Made by a program: the position numbers and the translations under genes. A stretch of 9,380 bases of DNA, from assembly GCA_002359635.1 (NCBI GenBank), contig DENJ01000028.1, positions 29,447 through 38,826 on the forward strand, read 5' to 3'. How positions within the stretch are numbered: position 1 is the first letter of the stretch; each line of letters begins with the position of its first letter. The stretch comes from Burkholderiales bacterium UBA2647. GTDB lineage: Bacteria > Pseudomonadota > Gammaproteobacteria > Burkholderiales > Burkholderiaceae_E. The notes under the pieces are model-generated. The model saw only the letters and a list, made by a program, of their open reading frames with translations, was not told the origin of the DNA and did no database searches. Shown piece by piece: positions 1-5,466 of this stretch.

Positions 1-57
1 GTCATCGCAGGCAGCAGGCCTGTCATCGCAGGCGGCTTGAGCGGTAAGGATGGCTGA
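1..57 (+). CDS. Possible C-terminal tail of an upstream gene (partial, mnmG by synteny only)
   Basis: Reading from base 1, the frame stays open for 18 codons and stops at TGA 55-57, giving a Gly/Ala/Ile-rich tail that ends in GGLSGKDG. It contains a 7-residue repeat (VIAG.. twice) because a 12-bp sequence, GTCATCGCAGGC, occurs at 1-12 and 22-33; the 21-bp period equals seven codons and mildly favours this frame. In Burkholderiales the gene before rsmG is usually mnmG, the tRNA uridine carboxymethylaminomethyl modification enzyme, but the conserved end of that protein lies outside the window. The other two forward frames also stop within 45 bases (the third at TAA 45-47), so coding is not proven. 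This is inference from synteny, with low confidence. Confidence 0.3.
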   Translation, partial: VIAGSRPVIAGGLSGKDG

Positions 58-105
58 GTCTGGGCATGGCGGTTTATGTTGGTGCACGCTTAGGCGAGCC
101 TGATC

Positions 106-873
106 TTGACTAAGGCGCTCACCGACCCCGCTTTGATCAAGGACCCGAGCAAACATCCGATCTACGAAGCCCTGGCTGCAATCGGTGTGCCGGAGCTCCG
201 GGAAAAAATAGAAAGATTAGAACAATATGTGGCGCTATTGATGCACTGGAACAGGCGGATCAATCTTACCGCCATCCGCGATGAGGCTGGCGTTTGGACG
301 CATCATGTGCTGGATTGTCTTGCGGTTGTGCCGCTGTTGCGCGATCGGTCTGCCGCGCAAGGGACGCATACTGACGCGCCTTTTTTGCTCGATGCAGGCA
401 CGGGCGCAGGTCTCCCCGCATTGCTGCTGGCCTTGGCCGAGCCAAGCTGGAGGGTTGTTGCCGTCGATGCTGTTGAAAAGAAAATACGCTTCCTACGGCA
501 TGTCGCAGCGATGATGGCTTTAGCAGAGCTCAAGCCTGTTCATGCACGGCTCGAACAGCTTGGACGCGGTGAAGCTTCACACAGCGTATGCCCGGCGCCC
601 GGCTTTGACATGATTGTGAGCAGAGCTTTTGCGAGCTTGATTGATTTCGTAGAAAGCACCCAGCACTTGCTTCACACCGGCGGCTTTTATTGCGCCATGA
701 AAGGACAGGTGCCCCATCTCGAGATCGAAGCGTTTCAACGCGTCCATCCGAATTGGCAACTTGAAACAATCGTCTTGCAAGTGCCTGGTTTGGACGCACA
801 ACGCTGTGCTGTCATCATGCGACCTCCCGGTATGACGCATCTGGCGTCTAGGCCTATGCATGCATCGAACTAA
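106..873 (+). CDS. rsmG: 16S rRNA (guanine(527)-N7)-methyltransferase RsmG (GidB)
   Basis: Uses S-adenosylmethionine to make m7G527 in 16S rRNA of the small ribosomal subunit; in many bacteria its loss gives low-level streptomycin resistance. 255 aa, slightly longer than the usual 205-240 because of about 20 extra N-terminal residues. Visible family marks: WNRRINLTAIRD at 48-59, HHVLDCLAVVPLL at 66-78, the SAM-binding motif LLDAGTGAGLP at 94-104 followed by AVDAVEKKIRFL (119-130) with the conserved KK, and SRAFASL at 172-178. The usual GSGAGLPG is GTGAGLPA here, a mild deviation. The start is TTG at 106: an in-frame stop (TAG 91-93) lies just upstream, no ATG occurs before residue 46, and an AGGCGAG-like ribosome site lies at 92-98. 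TTG 133 is an alternative start. parA begins 16 bases downstream, so co-transcription is likely. Confidence 0.93.
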   Translation: MTKALTDPALIKDPSKHPIYEALAAIGVPELREKIERLEQYVALLMHWNRRINLTAIRDEAGVWTHHVLDCLAVVPLLRDRSAAQGTHTDAPFLLDAGTGAGLPALLLALAEPSWRVVAVDAVEKKIRFLRHVAAMMALAELKPVHARLEQLGRGEASHSVCPAPGFDMIVSRAFASLIDFVESTQHLLHTGGFYCAMKGQVPHLEIEAFQRVHPNWQLETIVLQVPGLDAQRCAVIMRPPGMTHLASRPMHASN

Positions 874-889
874 GCGAGGCCACTGCGCG

Positions 890-1663
890 ATGAAAGCTTG
901 GATTTTTGTGGTTGTGAACCAAAAGGGCGGGGTTGGCAAGACCACCACCTCGGTCAATACGGCTACTGCCCTGGCACGCGCCGGAAAGCGCGTGCTGCTG
1001 GTTGATTTAGACCCGCAAGGTAATGCCACCATGGGCTGTGGTGTCGATAAGCGAGGCCTTCACCGCTCGGTCTATCAAATGCTATTAGGGCTTGAACCTC
1101 CCGAAGCGGTTCGTTGTCGTACCGACTTCGGATTTGACCTCTTGCCCGCCAACCGCGACCTCGCTGCCGCCGAACTCGAACTCGTCGATTTACCCGAGCG
1201 TGAGCAAAGGCTAAAGCGTGCCATCGCGGCGATGGCAGATCGGCAAGATGAGGTGATCTTGATTGACTGTCCGCCATCCTTGTCAATGCTCACCCTCAAT
1301 GGCCTGTGTGCTGCGAACGGCGTGATCATTCCGATGCAGTGCGAGTACTACGCGCTTGAAGGCTTGTCGGACTTGGTCAACACGATCCGTAAGGTTCAAA
1401 CAAACTTCAATCCGGACTTAAGCATGTTGGGTCTGCTCAGGGTGATGTTTGATGCAAGAATCACCTTGGCGCAGCAGGTCTCTGACCAACTTGCCGAACA
1501 CTTCGACGAAAAAGTTTTTAAAACCGTCATTCCGCGCAATGTGCGGCTTGCTGAAGCGCCAAGCCATGGCATGCCAGGCCTAGTGTTTGATCCCAGTTCA
1601 AGAGGCGCAAAAGCCTATGCGAGTTTTGGCGATGAGCTCTTGGCAAGGCTTGCAGCAGCGTGA
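890..1663 (+). CDS. parA: Chromosome partitioning ATPase ParA (Soj family)
   Basis: Deviant Walker-type ATPase of the ParA/MinD family that binds DNA as an ATP dimer and, with ParB, moves the origin region of the chromosome. 257 aa, normal for chromosomal ParA (about 255-265), with no N-terminal DNA-binding extension as in large plasmid ParAs. Motifs: deviant Walker A KGGVGKTTT at 12-20 with the signature first Lys12, Walker A' DLDPQGNAT at 39-47, Walker B VILIDCPPS at 122-130, CEYYALEGLS at 151-160 and RNVRLAEAPSHG at 216-227. I chose ATG 890 because the family normally begins a few residues before the NQKGGVGKT block and GAGG at 876-879 precedes it; ATG 860 in the same frame would overlap the end of rsmG and add 10 unconserved residues. 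It sits in the conserved rsmG-parA-parB order. Confidence 0.96.
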   Translation: MKAWIFVVVNQKGGVGKTTTSVNTATALARAGKRVLLVDLDPQGNATMGCGVDKRGLHRSVYQMLLGLEPPEAVRCRTDFGFDLLPANRDLAAAELELVDLPEREQRLKRAIAAMADRQDEVILIDCPPSLSMLTLNGLCAANGVIIPMQCEYYALEGLSDLVNTIRKVQTNFNPDLSMLGLLRVMFDARITLAQQVSDQLAEHFDEKVFKTVIPRNVRLAEAPSHGMPGLVFDPSSRGAKAYASFGDELLARLAAA

Positions 1664-1667
1664 AAGG

Positions 1668-1715
1668 CTTGCGCAAATATTTGAGCAAAACTTTGTACAA
1701 ATATTTGTACAAAAG
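1668..1715. repeat. Four tandem 12-bp palindromic units between parA and parB
   Basis: Four head-to-tail 12-bp units fill most of the 61-base parA-parB spacer: CTTGCGCAAATA (1668-1679), TTTGAGCAAAAC (1680-1691), TTTGTACAAATA (1692-1703) and TTTGTACAAAAG (1704-1715). Each starts with a 10-bp core, consensus YTTGNNCAAA. The last two cores are identical and self-palindromic, and together with their TA linker form a perfect 22-bp palindrome at 1692-1713. The last unit merges with the parB Shine-Dalgarno (AAAAGGAG, 1711-1718). Seen directly in the sequence; a role as operator or iteron-like binding array for a dimeric regulator, possibly acting on parB expression, is inference. No convincing -10/-35 pair overlaps it. 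Confidence 0.85.
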
Positions 1716-1724
1716 GAGTTTAAA

Positions 1725-2630
1725 TTGTTAGGCAACAAACAACGCCCCAAGGGTCTTGGCCGAGGCCTCGATGTGCTGCTCGGTGCAGATCCGGTTCAGC
1801 CGCAGGAAAGTGAACTCAGGCATCTCCCACTTAACAAGCTTCAGGCAGGGCGCTATCAGCCCCGCAGTCGCATGGACGAGCAAGCCCTGCAGGAGCTTGC
1901 CGATTCGATCGTGCAACACGGGATCATGCAGCCTATTGTGGTTCGCCCATTGCTTCATAGCAACGCGGATGAATCCCGTGGGCGGTTTGAAATCATCGCC
2001 GGGGAGCGTCGCTTCCGAGCAGCCAGATTGGCAGGCCTCGAGACGGTTCCGGTCATTGTGAAGGACGTCGCTGATGAGCAGGCGCTATCGCTTGCACTGA
2101 TTGAAAATATTCAACGGGAAGACCTCAATCCCCTCGAAGAAGCTCAGGCACTGAAGCGGCTGATCGACGAGTTTGGATTCAGTCATGAGCAGGTTGCCAA
2201 AGCGGTTGGGCGATCACGTTCGGCAACCTCTAATTTGTTGCGACTCTTGCAGCTTGCCGAGCCTGTACAAACGATGCTCTTGGCTACCGACCTCGATATG
2301 GGCCATGCAAGAGCGTTACTGGCCCTTGATCGAGCCCGTCAAATCCAACTTGCCCACGAGGTTGTACAAAAGCGTCTCTCAGTGCGCGAGTGCGAGCGGC
2401 TGGTCGCGAAAACCCTTCGCGAGGCATCGCAACATGCCCCTGGCGCTGCACAGCTTGCAGGATCCGGTGCTCGAGACCATCAACGGCTCGAGGAACAGCT
2501 CTCAGATGCACTTGCGACCCGGGTGCAGATCAGGCTCAGCAGCCGCGGCCGCGGCAGCCTGCAGATTGACTTTGCCGATGCGGAACATTTTGAAGGTCTT
2601 CTACAACGACTCGGTTTATCGATCTTCTAG
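1725..2630 (+). CDS. parB: Chromosome partitioning protein ParB (Spo0J family), CTP-dependent DNA clamp
   Basis: Binds parS sites, hydrolyses CTP and spreads as a sliding clamp; partner of ParA and loader of SMC in studied bacteria. 301 aa, typical length. N-terminus KGLGRGLDVLLG (9-20) is the family's ParA-interacting start; then the ParB/Srx domain with QPRSRMDEQALQELADSI (45-62), GIMQPIVVRP (66-75) and the CTP-binding GERRFRAA (93-100); ENIQREDLNPLEEA at 127-140; a helix-turn-helix around 153-175 (HEQVAKAVGRSRSATSNLLR); and a C-terminal dimerisation region from about 255. Start TTG 1725 is chosen because AAAAGGAG (1711-1718) precedes it by 6 bases and the protein then begins as the family does. 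The frame is open further upstream (ATG 1632, 1617 and 1587, overlapping parA), but those extensions are not family-like. Confidence 0.95.
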   Translation: MLGNKQRPKGLGRGLDVLLGADPVQPQESELRHLPLNKLQAGRYQPRSRMDEQALQELADSIVQHGIMQPIVVRPLLHSNADESRGRFEIIAGERRFRAARLAGLETVPVIVKDVADEQALSLALIENIQREDLNPLEEAQALKRLIDEFGFSHEQVAKAVGRSRSATSNLLRLLQLAEPVQTMLLATDLDMGHARALLALDRARQIQLAHEVVQKRLSVRECERLVAKTLREASQHAPGAAQLAGSGARDHQRLEEQLSDALATRVQIRLSSRGRGSLQIDFADAEHFEGLLQRLGLSIF

Positions 2631-2643
2631 ACGAGCCAGCGCT

Positions 2644-2658
2644 TGTTGCCATGCAACA
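2644..2658 (+). other. Short hairpin after parB
   Basis: TGTTGC (2644-2649) and GCAACA (2653-2658) form a 6-bp perfect stem with the triloop CAT, 14 bases after the parB stop. No T-run follows, so it is not a canonical intrinsic terminator. A second, overlapping inverted repeat (CATGCG at about 2657-2662 with CGCATG before the -35 box) could compete with it. It may help separate the par transcript from the atp promoter, but that is inference. Confidence 0.35.
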
Positions 2659-2680
2659 TGCGTCTAAGACTTTCGCATGG

Positions 2681-2709
2681 TTGACCTGCCTGCATGATGC
2701 CTCTACACT
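2681..2709 (+). promoter_or_regulatory. Putative sigma-70 promoter of the ATP synthase operon
   Basis: TTGACC at 2681-2686 matches 5 of 6 bases of the -35 consensus. After a 17-base spacer, TACACT at 2704-2709 matches 4 of 6 bases of the -10 consensus. A transcript would begin near 2715-2718, giving a leader of about 35-40 bases before atpI at 2753. The position, in the only gap separating the par genes from the atp genes, is where an operon promoter is expected. I see no other pair this good in the gap. Confidence 0.65.
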
Positions 2710-2752
2710 TCGCAGTCGTTGCGGTTAACGGTGGCAATAGAAGACAGGTTTC

Positions 2753-3106
2753 ATGTTTCGGGCCATTGTTCATCAAACGCTTGCGGTGCTCGTTTTGGCT
2801 CTCGGGTGTTTTGTGATGCAGCGTTGGGAAGCAGGAGTCAGTGCCTTTGTGGGCGGCGCTTGCATTGTGGTGCCCAACTTGCTGTTCGCCTTACGCCTGT
2901 CGGCTTCGCGAGGGAGATCTCCCGAGTCTTACCCGACGGTTTTTTTCGTAGGCGAACTCGTAAAATTGCTCTCCACCATGGGTTTGATGGCAGCGGCTGC
3001 GTTTTATCTGCGTTGGCTGGTTTGGCCTGCGACGATCGCTGGCATTGTTTTGGCGGCTAACGCGACATGGTTGATACCGATGATGTTCCATCGGAAAGTA
3101 AAGTAA
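2753..3106 (+). CDS. atpI: ATP synthase subunit I (AtpI), Fo assembly protein
   Basis: Small membrane protein encoded first in many bacterial atp operons; it helps assemble the c-ring and is not part of the finished enzyme. 117 aa, a usual length. The sequence is strongly hydrophobic, with likely membrane segments near 7-24, 29-47, 62-83 and 88-110, a basic end (HRKVK), and the family-like segment FFVGELVKLLSTM at 64-76, where a Glu and a Lys sit in the third helix. The start is ATG 2753 with a weak CAGG four bases before it; a weak ribosome site suits a protein needed in low amounts. Family identification rests on size, topology, this segment and position directly before atpB. Confidence 0.88.
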   Translation: MFRAIVHQTLAVLVLALGCFVMQRWEAGVSAFVGGACIVVPNLLFALRLSASRGRSPESYPTVFFVGELVKLLSTMGLMAAAAFYLRWLVWPATIAGIVLAANATWLIPMMFHRKVK

Positions 3107-3115
3107 GGCATGGGA

Positions 3116-3138
3116 GTCAGTCTGCTAAGCAGGCTGGT
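3116..3138 (+). other. RNA hairpin in the atpI-atpB spacer
   Basis: Arms GTCAGTCTGC (3116-3125) and GCAGGCTGGT (3129-3138) can form a 10-bp stem in RNA (7 Watson-Crick and 3 G-U pairs) closed by the loop UAA. It lies 9 bases after the atpI stop and 22 bases before the atpB Shine-Dalgarno (GAGAGGA, 3161-3167). An A-rich, not U-rich, stretch follows, so it is not a standard terminator. It could be a stability or processing element that sets atpI apart from the abundant downstream subunits; the pairing is seen, the role is inferred. Confidence 0.55.
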
Positions 3139-3171
3139 GTAAAAACAACAACATAGGCTTGAGAGGACTTT

Positions 3172-4026
3172 ATGGCAGCAGGTGCTGGTCCGCAGAACGC
3201 GACCGAATACATTGTCCATCACCTTACCCACCTAAACACCACGGGTAAGGCGCAAGCTTCCATCGTCGATTTTTCTGTGATCAACATTGATACGGTGCTC
3301 TACGCTTTGCTCATGGCCGTGGTCGGCATGGGTATGTTGTGGCGTGCTGCGCAGCAGGTGCGGGTTGAAGCGCCTGGCCGATTCGTCGGCGCTGTCGAAG
3401 CGGTTTTGGAATTCGTCCATGAACAGGCCCGATCGATTGTCAAAGGCGACCTCACCTATATCGCGCCCCTGGCACTGACCTCGTTCGTCTGGATTTTCAT
3501 GATGAATGCGCTCGATTTGCTGCCGCTCGATTTGCTGCCGGAAATCGGCCTGGTGCTTGGCATCCATTACATGCGCATCGTCCCAACAGCGGATCTGAAT
3601 GCAACGCTTGCCATGTCGATTGTCGTGCTCTGTGCGTCGATTTACTACGGCATCAAAATCAAGCACCCAGGCGGTTTTCTCCATGAACTGGTGACAGCAC
3701 CCTTCGGGACCTCGAAAAACCCGATTTTTGCGTTGATTCTCGGCGTGATTAATTTCGCACTTCAACTGGTGGAATACGCGGCAAAAACCATCTCACTTGG
3801 CATGCGACTTTTCGGGAACATGTTTGCGGGTGAACTGGTATTTATGTTGATTGCCTTGATGGGTGCCACCTTCAGCCTGAGCCTTGGCGGCGTCTTGTTG
3901 GGTCTTGGACATATCATCGCAGGCTCGGCTTGGGCGATCTTCCATATTTTGATCATCACCCTCCAAGCTTTCATTTTCATGATGCTCACCCTGGTGTATT
4001 TGGGGCAGGCGCATGAGGGGCATTAA
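3172..4026 (+). CDS. atpB: F-type ATP synthase subunit a (AtpB), Fo proton channel
   Basis: Membrane stator subunit that provides the two proton half-channels next to the c-ring. 284 aa, normal for proteobacteria (E. coli 271). Key residues are present: the essential Arg212 in SLGMRLFGNMFAGEL (208-222), equal to E. coli Arg210; Glu221 after it; Gln265 in TLQAFIFMML, equal to E. coli Gln252; and PTADLNATLAMS (138-149). Hydrophobic helices run near 38-58, 97-122, 143-162, 184-208, 218-250 and 253-278. ATG 3172 follows GAGAGGA (3161-3167) closely. The segment LDLLPLDLLP is family-like but is encoded by a perfect 15-bp tandem duplication. It lies between atpI and atpE as in the standard operon. 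Confidence 0.97.
   Translation: MAAGAGPQNATEYIVHHLTHLNTTGKAQASIVDFSVINIDTVLYALLMAVVGMGMLWRAAQQVRVEAPGRFVGAVEAVLEFVHEQARSIVKGDLTYIAPLALTSFVWIFMMNALDLLPLDLLPEIGLVLGIHYMRIVPTADLNATLAMSIVVLCASIYYGIKIKHPGGFLHELVTAPFGTSKNPIFALILGVINFALQLVEYAAKTISLGMRLFGNMFAGELVFMLIALMGATFSLSLGGVLLGLGHIIAGSAWAIFHILIITLQAFIFMMLTLVYLGQAHEGH
3511..3540 (+). repeat. Perfect 15-bp tandem duplication inside atpB
   Basis: CTCGATTTGCTGCCG occurs twice back to back (3511-3525 and 3526-3540), encoding LDLLP twice. E. coli subunit a has a similar LDLLPIDLLP, so the peptide repeat is a conserved family feature; only the perfect match at DNA level, including synonymous positions, is unusual. It is in frame and does no harm to the protein. 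Confidence 0.9.
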
Positions 4027-4046
4027 GAGTTTTACTTCGCTTTTTT

Positions 4047-4090
4047 AACCACCAGAGACCACGGGTTTCACGTTTTTTCAACAGGAGTCA
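4047..4090 (+). promoter_or_regulatory. U-rich translation leader of atpE
   Basis: The 66-base atpB-atpE spacer has runs of T (six at 4041-4046, then TTTTTT at 4073-4078) followed by CAAC and a strong Shine-Dalgarno AGGAG at 4083-4087, five bases from ATG 4093. In E. coli a U-rich sequence just before the atpE Shine-Dalgarno acts as a translational enhancer that supplies the many c subunits needed per enzyme. The layout here resembles it; function is inferred from that resemblance. Confidence 0.45.
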
Positions 4091-4092
4091 TT

Positions 4093-4332
4093 ATGGATAA
4101 CACGGCATTGGTAGCGCTCGCTGCGGGTTTGATTATCGGTCTTGGAGCTTTGGGCGCCACCATCGGTATCGGCATCATGGGTGGTCGTTATATGGAAGGT
4201 GCGGCACGTCAGCCCGAGTTGATGGACCAGCTGCAAACCAAGATGTTCCTGTTGGCCGGTCTGATCGACGCTGCGTTCTTGATTGGCGTTGGTATCGCGA
4301 TGATGTTTGCCTTCGCAAATCCCTTTAAGTGA
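4093..4332 (+). CDS. atpE: F-type ATP synthase subunit c (AtpE), c-ring proteolipid
   Basis: Forms the rotating membrane ring that carries protons. 79 aa, the same as E. coli. Two membrane helices (about 5-27 and 52-76) are joined by the polar loop ARQP (38-41), whose Arg39-Gln40-Pro41 contacts F1. The proton-carrying acid is Asp59 in GLIDAAFLIG; the spacing from the loop to this Asp equals that of E. coli (Arg41 to Asp61). Helix 1 has the Gly-rich packing pattern GLGALGATIGIGIMGG (16-31). No Na+-type Gln/Glu-Ser ligand set is visible, so H+ is the likely coupling ion. ATG 4093 has the strong site AGGAG at 4083-4087. High translation is expected because 8-15 copies are used per enzyme. Confidence 0.97.
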   Translation: MDNTALVALAAGLIIGLGALGATIGIGIMGGRYMEGAARQPELMDQLQTKMFLLAGLIDAAFLIGVGIAMMFAFANPFK

Positions 4333-4395
4333 TCGTTGGGCTCATGCTGCCCGCGTTAACTTTCGGTTCATTCATCACAACGCAGGGAGTTCGTC

Positions 4396-4869
4396 GTGAA
4401 CATTAATGCGACGCTCATCATTCAGATCGTGGTTTTCCTCATCCTTTGGTGGTTCACGGCTCGTTTTGTCTGGCCTCCCATCACCAAGGCGCTCGACGAG
4501 CGTTCTCGTCGAATTTCCGATGGCTTGGCGGCTGCAGATCGCGCCAAGGCCGACCTTGCTGCCGCTGAATTACGGGTGCAAGAGGAAATTAAGAACGCGA
4601 GAGCCGGAGCGGCCGAGTTACGGACAGCCGCTGAACGTCAAGCTGCCGTGCTTATGGAGCAGGCGAGAGCCGACGCATCAAGGATTGTTGCCGAAGCGCG
4701 CAAGGCAGCGGAATCAGAGGCGGATCTTGCCGCGCAGCGTGTGAAGGATCAGCTACGAGAAGAGGTAGCCGCACTTGCTGTTGCTGGTGCAGCACGGATT
4801 TTGCGTCGCGAGGTGGATGCGCGTGCGCATGCCCAATTGCTCGCTGATCTCAAAACCGAATTGCGCTAA
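4396..4869 (+). CDS. atpF: F-type ATP synthase subunit b (AtpF), peripheral stalk
   Basis: Anchors F1 to the membrane as a dimeric stalk binding subunits a and delta. 157 aa, near the E. coli 156. One N-terminal membrane helix (about 5-25, VVFLILWWFTARFVWPP) is followed by a long, charged, Ala-rich helix with heptad-like spacing (30-125), then the conserved end VAALAVAGAARILRREVD (124-141), which in E. coli is VAILAVAGAEKIIERSVD, and a delta-binding tail. The N-terminus MNINATLI matches the family start. The initiation codon is GTG 4396, preceded by AGGGAG (4384-4389) with a 6-base gap, so the non-ATG start is well supported. Only one b gene is present, with no b' duplicate. atpH follows after 12 bases. 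Confidence 0.97.
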   Translation: MNINATLIIQIVVFLILWWFTARFVWPPITKALDERSRRISDGLAAADRAKADLAAAELRVQEEIKNARAGAAELRTAAERQAAVLMEQARADASRIVAEARKAAESEADLAAQRVKDQLREEVAALAVAGAARILRREVDARAHAQLLADLKTELR

Positions 4870-4881
4870 CGGCATCCAATC

Positions 4882-5412
4882 ATGGCAGAGCCTTCAACCA
4901 TTGCCAGGCCTTACGCCGAGGCAGCTTTTCAGCAAGCTAAACAATCATCAGATCTTGCGGGTTGGTCTCGTTTGATTGCAAGGCTGGCAGCGGGTCTGCA
5001 GGATCCTGACACCAACCGTTTGCTTGCCAACCCAGCCCTCGCCTCGGACAAGTTGTCTCAAGCGCTCGCTGAAGTTTGCGGAGCTTACAGCACCGAACAG
5101 AAAAACTTCATTCAGCTCCTGGTTGTTAACGAACGTCTTTCTGTCGTTGCAGCGCTTGCTGAAGCCTTTGAAACGCTTCGCAACAGTTATGAACAGGTGC
5201 TCGACGCCCATGTTGTCTCGGCTTTTCCGATGGACGCGCTACAGCAGCAGTCCATGGTGGATGCGCTGAAATCAAAGTATGGCCGGAACGTGAAGCTCAG
5301 TGTTGCGCTTGACGAGTCCTTGATCGGTGGTGTGGTTATTCGAATCGGCGACGAAGTCATCGATGCGTCGATTCTAGGAAAAGTTTCGCAACTCGCAGAC
5401 GCCTTGCGTTGA
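4882..5412 (+). CDS. atpH: F-type ATP synthase subunit delta (AtpH)
   Basis: Links the top of the alpha3-beta3 head to the b-dimer of the stator (OSCP homologue). 176 aa, against 177 in E. coli. The N-terminal helical domain begins STIARPYAEAAFQQA (5-19), the conserved family start that packs on alpha; FIQLLVVNERLSVV at 76-89 is the usual middle motif; the C-terminal signature LIGGVVIRIGDEVIDASILGKVSQL spans 147-171. ATG 4882 lies only 12 bases after atpF and has no clear Shine-Dalgarno, so translational coupling to atpF is plausible. A 132-base spacer, the longest in the atp operon, follows. Confidence 0.96.
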   Translation: MAEPSTIARPYAEAAFQQAKQSSDLAGWSRLIARLAAGLQDPDTNRLLANPALASDKLSQALAEVCGAYSTEQKNFIQLLVVNERLSVVAALAEAFETLRNSYEQVLDAHVVSAFPMDALQQQSMVDALKSKYGRNVKLSVALDESLIGGVVIRIGDEVIDASILGKVSQLADALR

Positions 5413-5443
5413 GTCCCATAGACGTTAATCGGCTCAACAGTGT

Positions 5444-5466
5444 TTTGCTCTGTTTCATCGAGCAAA
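5444..5466 (+). other. Hairpin in the atpH-atpA spacer
   Basis: TTTGCTC (5444-5450) pairs perfectly with GAGCAAA (5460-5466) across a 9-base loop. A second, shorter stem follows in the same spacer: AGCGC (5498-5502) with GCGCT (5509-5513), extendable by two U-G pairs. Neither is followed by a T-run, so they do not look like terminators inside this operon. The whole 5413-5544 spacer holds no gene I can support. A role in mRNA stability or processing is inference. Confidence 0.4.

Noticed and set aside
860..889. Upstream in-frame ATG that would lengthen ParA by 10 residues
   Set aside because: It lies inside the end of rsmG, has no ribosome site and adds residues not seen in the family; ATG 890 has GAGG upstream and gives a standard N-terminus.
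2644..2680. Hairpins after parB as a rho-independent terminator
   Set aside because: The stems are short and no T-run follows; reported only as structure.
1..2752. Replication origin near rsmG-parAB
   Set aside because: parAB usually lie near oriC, but I found no DnaA boxes (TTATCCACA or close) in the window; the 12-bp array between parA and parB has a different motif.
3232..3765. 177-codon open frame on the minus strand across atpB
   Set aside because: It lies entirely within the conserved atpB gene, and its composition (His, Asp, Arg, Gln rich) is typical of antisense translation of a membrane protein gene; no recognisable domain.
4065..4080. GTTTCACGT half-site resembling parS before atpE
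   Set aside because: Only the left half matches; the right half is a T-run, so the palindrome is lost and the match is better explained by the U-rich atpE leader.
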